Below are positions 63,471 to 64,000 of a DNA stretch of 64,000 nucleotides, one piece after another. Every line of letters starts with the position of its first letter. Position 1 is the first letter of the stretch. Where the stretch lies: the NCBI GenBank assembly GCA_025966135.1, contig JAOPVP010000035.1:1-64000 (forward strand), given 5' to 3'. The translations under genes were made by a program, and so were the position numbers. This DNA is from Frankiales bacterium. Lineage in GTDB: Bacteria; Actinomycetota; Actinomycetes; Mycobacteriales; SCTD01. The notes beneath the pieces were generated by a model that made no database searches, was not told the origin of the DNA, and worked only from the letters and a program-made list of their open reading frames with translations.

Positions 63471-63552
63471 GGCACCATCCGCACCAGGCGCACCAGAAAC
63501 GACATGGAACGCGCACCACGCCCCATCGTGTGCACCGAACGCAAGCGCACCA
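63471..63552 (-). promoter_or_regulatory. TGGTGCG repeat box D
   Basis: Minus-strand TGGTGCG copies at 63552-63546, 63518-63512, 63495-63489 and 63486-63480, then TGGTGCC at 63477-63471. Spacings are 34, 23, 9 and 9 bp, with TTCCATGTCGTTTC in the 23-bp gap. It ends six bases before the ATG of the DnaB-N gene and faces the relaxase unit. Confidence 0.76.
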
Positions 63553-63645
63553 CTGCGCAACGTCACCTCAAAGGCCACGGCGTGAACCGGGTTTCGGGCC
63601 GGCTCCGAGCCCGAGAGCGGGTCCGAGAGCTCGAGCGAGGTCGAA

Positions 63646-63846
63646 CTACTCCGCTCCGTCGTCCGTCCACTCCGCGAACGGCGTCACCCGCACCACGTCC
63701 TCGTGAGCCACAAGGATCGGCCGACCCACGAACCCCGACCGGACCACCAGCACGTCGGGCTGCACGTCCACGCTCCCGAGGAAGCGGTCATCGTCGGTCT
63801 CGACCACCACGAGCTCACCGTCAGCCAGAAGCCCCATGCCGACCAT
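63646..63846 (-). CDS. Small hypothetical protein
   Basis: 66-residue protein MVGMGLLADGELVVVETDDD onward, strand-rich with an acidic C-terminus (FAEWTDDGAE). No family recognised. The ATG at 63846 overlaps, on the opposite strand, the ATG of the partial ORF to its right. The longer frame to 63981 is not supported by a ribosome site. It lies about 95 bases upstream of box D, on the same strand as the relaxase unit. Confidence 0.5.
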   Translation of the reverse strand: MVGMGLLADGELVVVETDDDRFLGSVDVQPDVLVVRSGFVGRPILVAHEDVVRVTPFAEWTDDGAE

Positions 63847-64000
63847 GATCGCAGAGCCCCGCACCAGCGCACCCCAACTCGACGAGCCCGAAGACGCCCA
63901 AGCCGCGCTCAGCGCATTTCTCGGCGGCACACACTTGTACCGCCCCTCCGGGGCGGTACCGCGAGAGCTGCGTGCGGCCAATAGTTGCCAAATCAGAGCG
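63845..64000 (+). CDS. Partial ORF running off the window
   Basis: Starts at an ATG (63845-63847) and stays open to the end of the window: MIAEPRTSAPQLDEPEDAQA onward, with C- and G-rich third positions typical of this genome. It is divergent from the small minus-strand gene, their start codons overlapping. A hairpin lies inside it, so it may instead be non-coding. No family recognised from the visible 52 residues. Confidence 0.35.
   Translation, partial: MIAEPRTSAPQLDEPEDAQAALSAFLGGTHLYRPSGAVPRELRAANSCQIRA
63937..63959. other. Perfect 10-bp inverted repeat
   Basis: GTACCGCCCC (63937-63946) and GGGGCGGTAC (63950-63959) with a three-base loop. It could be a terminator, an operator dyad or part of a coding frame; too close to the window edge to tell. 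Confidence 0.6.

Larger units (their letters stand above)
30931..64000. mobile_element. Integrative conjugative element (right end outside window)
   Basis: At least 33 kb. It contains a tyrosine recombinase and excisionase, a MobF relaxase, a VirD4-like coupling protein, VirB4-, VirB6- and SCO6880-like transfer proteins, an NlpC/P60 transglycosylase, a Tad pilus set, ArdC and cargo. The left boundary is put at a direct repeat just before the integrase. No tRNA target was found, so the exact att core is unresolved, and the right boundary is not in the window. Dispersed chromosomal repeats (5.6-28.9 kb) were not seen here, while a separate box repeat was found only here. Confidence 0.85.

Noticed and set aside
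63416..63706. 96-codon plus-strand frame across box D
   Set aside because: His/Arg/Pro-rich product generated by the repeated GCACCA motif; no ribosome site.

Overview
The window is high-GC actinobacterial DNA made of two blocks. Positions 1 to about 30,900 are ordinary chromosome. The order ychF, DUF6542 protein, ispH, lipid-droplet-type protein, xseA, xseB, DUF4245 protein, glpX, fumarase, phoH2, cis-prenyltransferase, haemolysin III and YyaL follows, as far as I remember it, the mycobacterial Rv1112 to Rv1084 neighbourhood, with local insertions (a mod operon, a kynureninase-like/TetR pair, FUSC/DUF1697, a second fumarase, PEP carboxykinase). This points to Actinomycetia; I cannot name a genus. 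No rRNA, tRNA, CRISPR array or IS transposase was seen.

Chromosomal layout: a lipoprotein; GTPase YchF; RmuC; DUF6542; IspH; a lipid-droplet-type protein; exonuclease VII subunits separated by a secreted propeller, a small membrane protein and a GNAT enzyme; DUF4245; a PLP enzyme with its TetR regulator; a molybdate operon (HTH-TOBE protein, modA, modB, modC); class II fructose bisphosphatase; exonuclease III; a FUSC/DUF1697 pair; tandem class I and class II fumarases; PhoH2; an alpha/beta hydrolase coupled to cis-prenyltransferase; PEP carboxykinase; TrhA; a putative ribbon-helix-helix protein; YyaL. The fumarases, GlpX and PckG outline the TCA cycle and gluconeogenesis. A roughly 50-bp inverted repeat occurs four times between these genes and was not seen in the second block.

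From about 30,930 to the end of the window lies an integrative conjugative element whose right end is not visible. A tyrosine recombinase starts it, just upstream of yyaL. From about 54,370 down to 32,432 runs a nearly continuous minus-strand gene train, mostly joined by 4-nt stop/start overlaps. It carries a Tad-type pilus set (CpaB, CpaE, TadA, TadB, TadC, a Flp-like protein, TadE-like proteins, TadG), a large membrane LysM protein with a SARP-like DNA-binding end, a VirB-type transfer set (pilin-like protein, VirB6-like, SCO6880-like, VirB4-like, NlpC/P60 transglycosylase, VirD4-like coupling protein), an ArdC-like protein and an excisionase. A MobF relaxase-helicase and a double DnaB-N protein are at 59,170-63,465. 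Cargo at 55.8-59.0 kb is a divergent pair: a GHKL ATPase with a C-terminal PD-(D/E)XK motif, and a second protein with a PD-(D/E)XK motif. It is a candidate defence module.

The most notable hidden signal is a box of helically phased TGGTGCG repeats (23 bp apart, with further copies 9 to 11 bp away). It occurs four times in the element, each time upstream of and oriented toward a transfer transcription unit, and looks like the operator of the element's transfer regulon.
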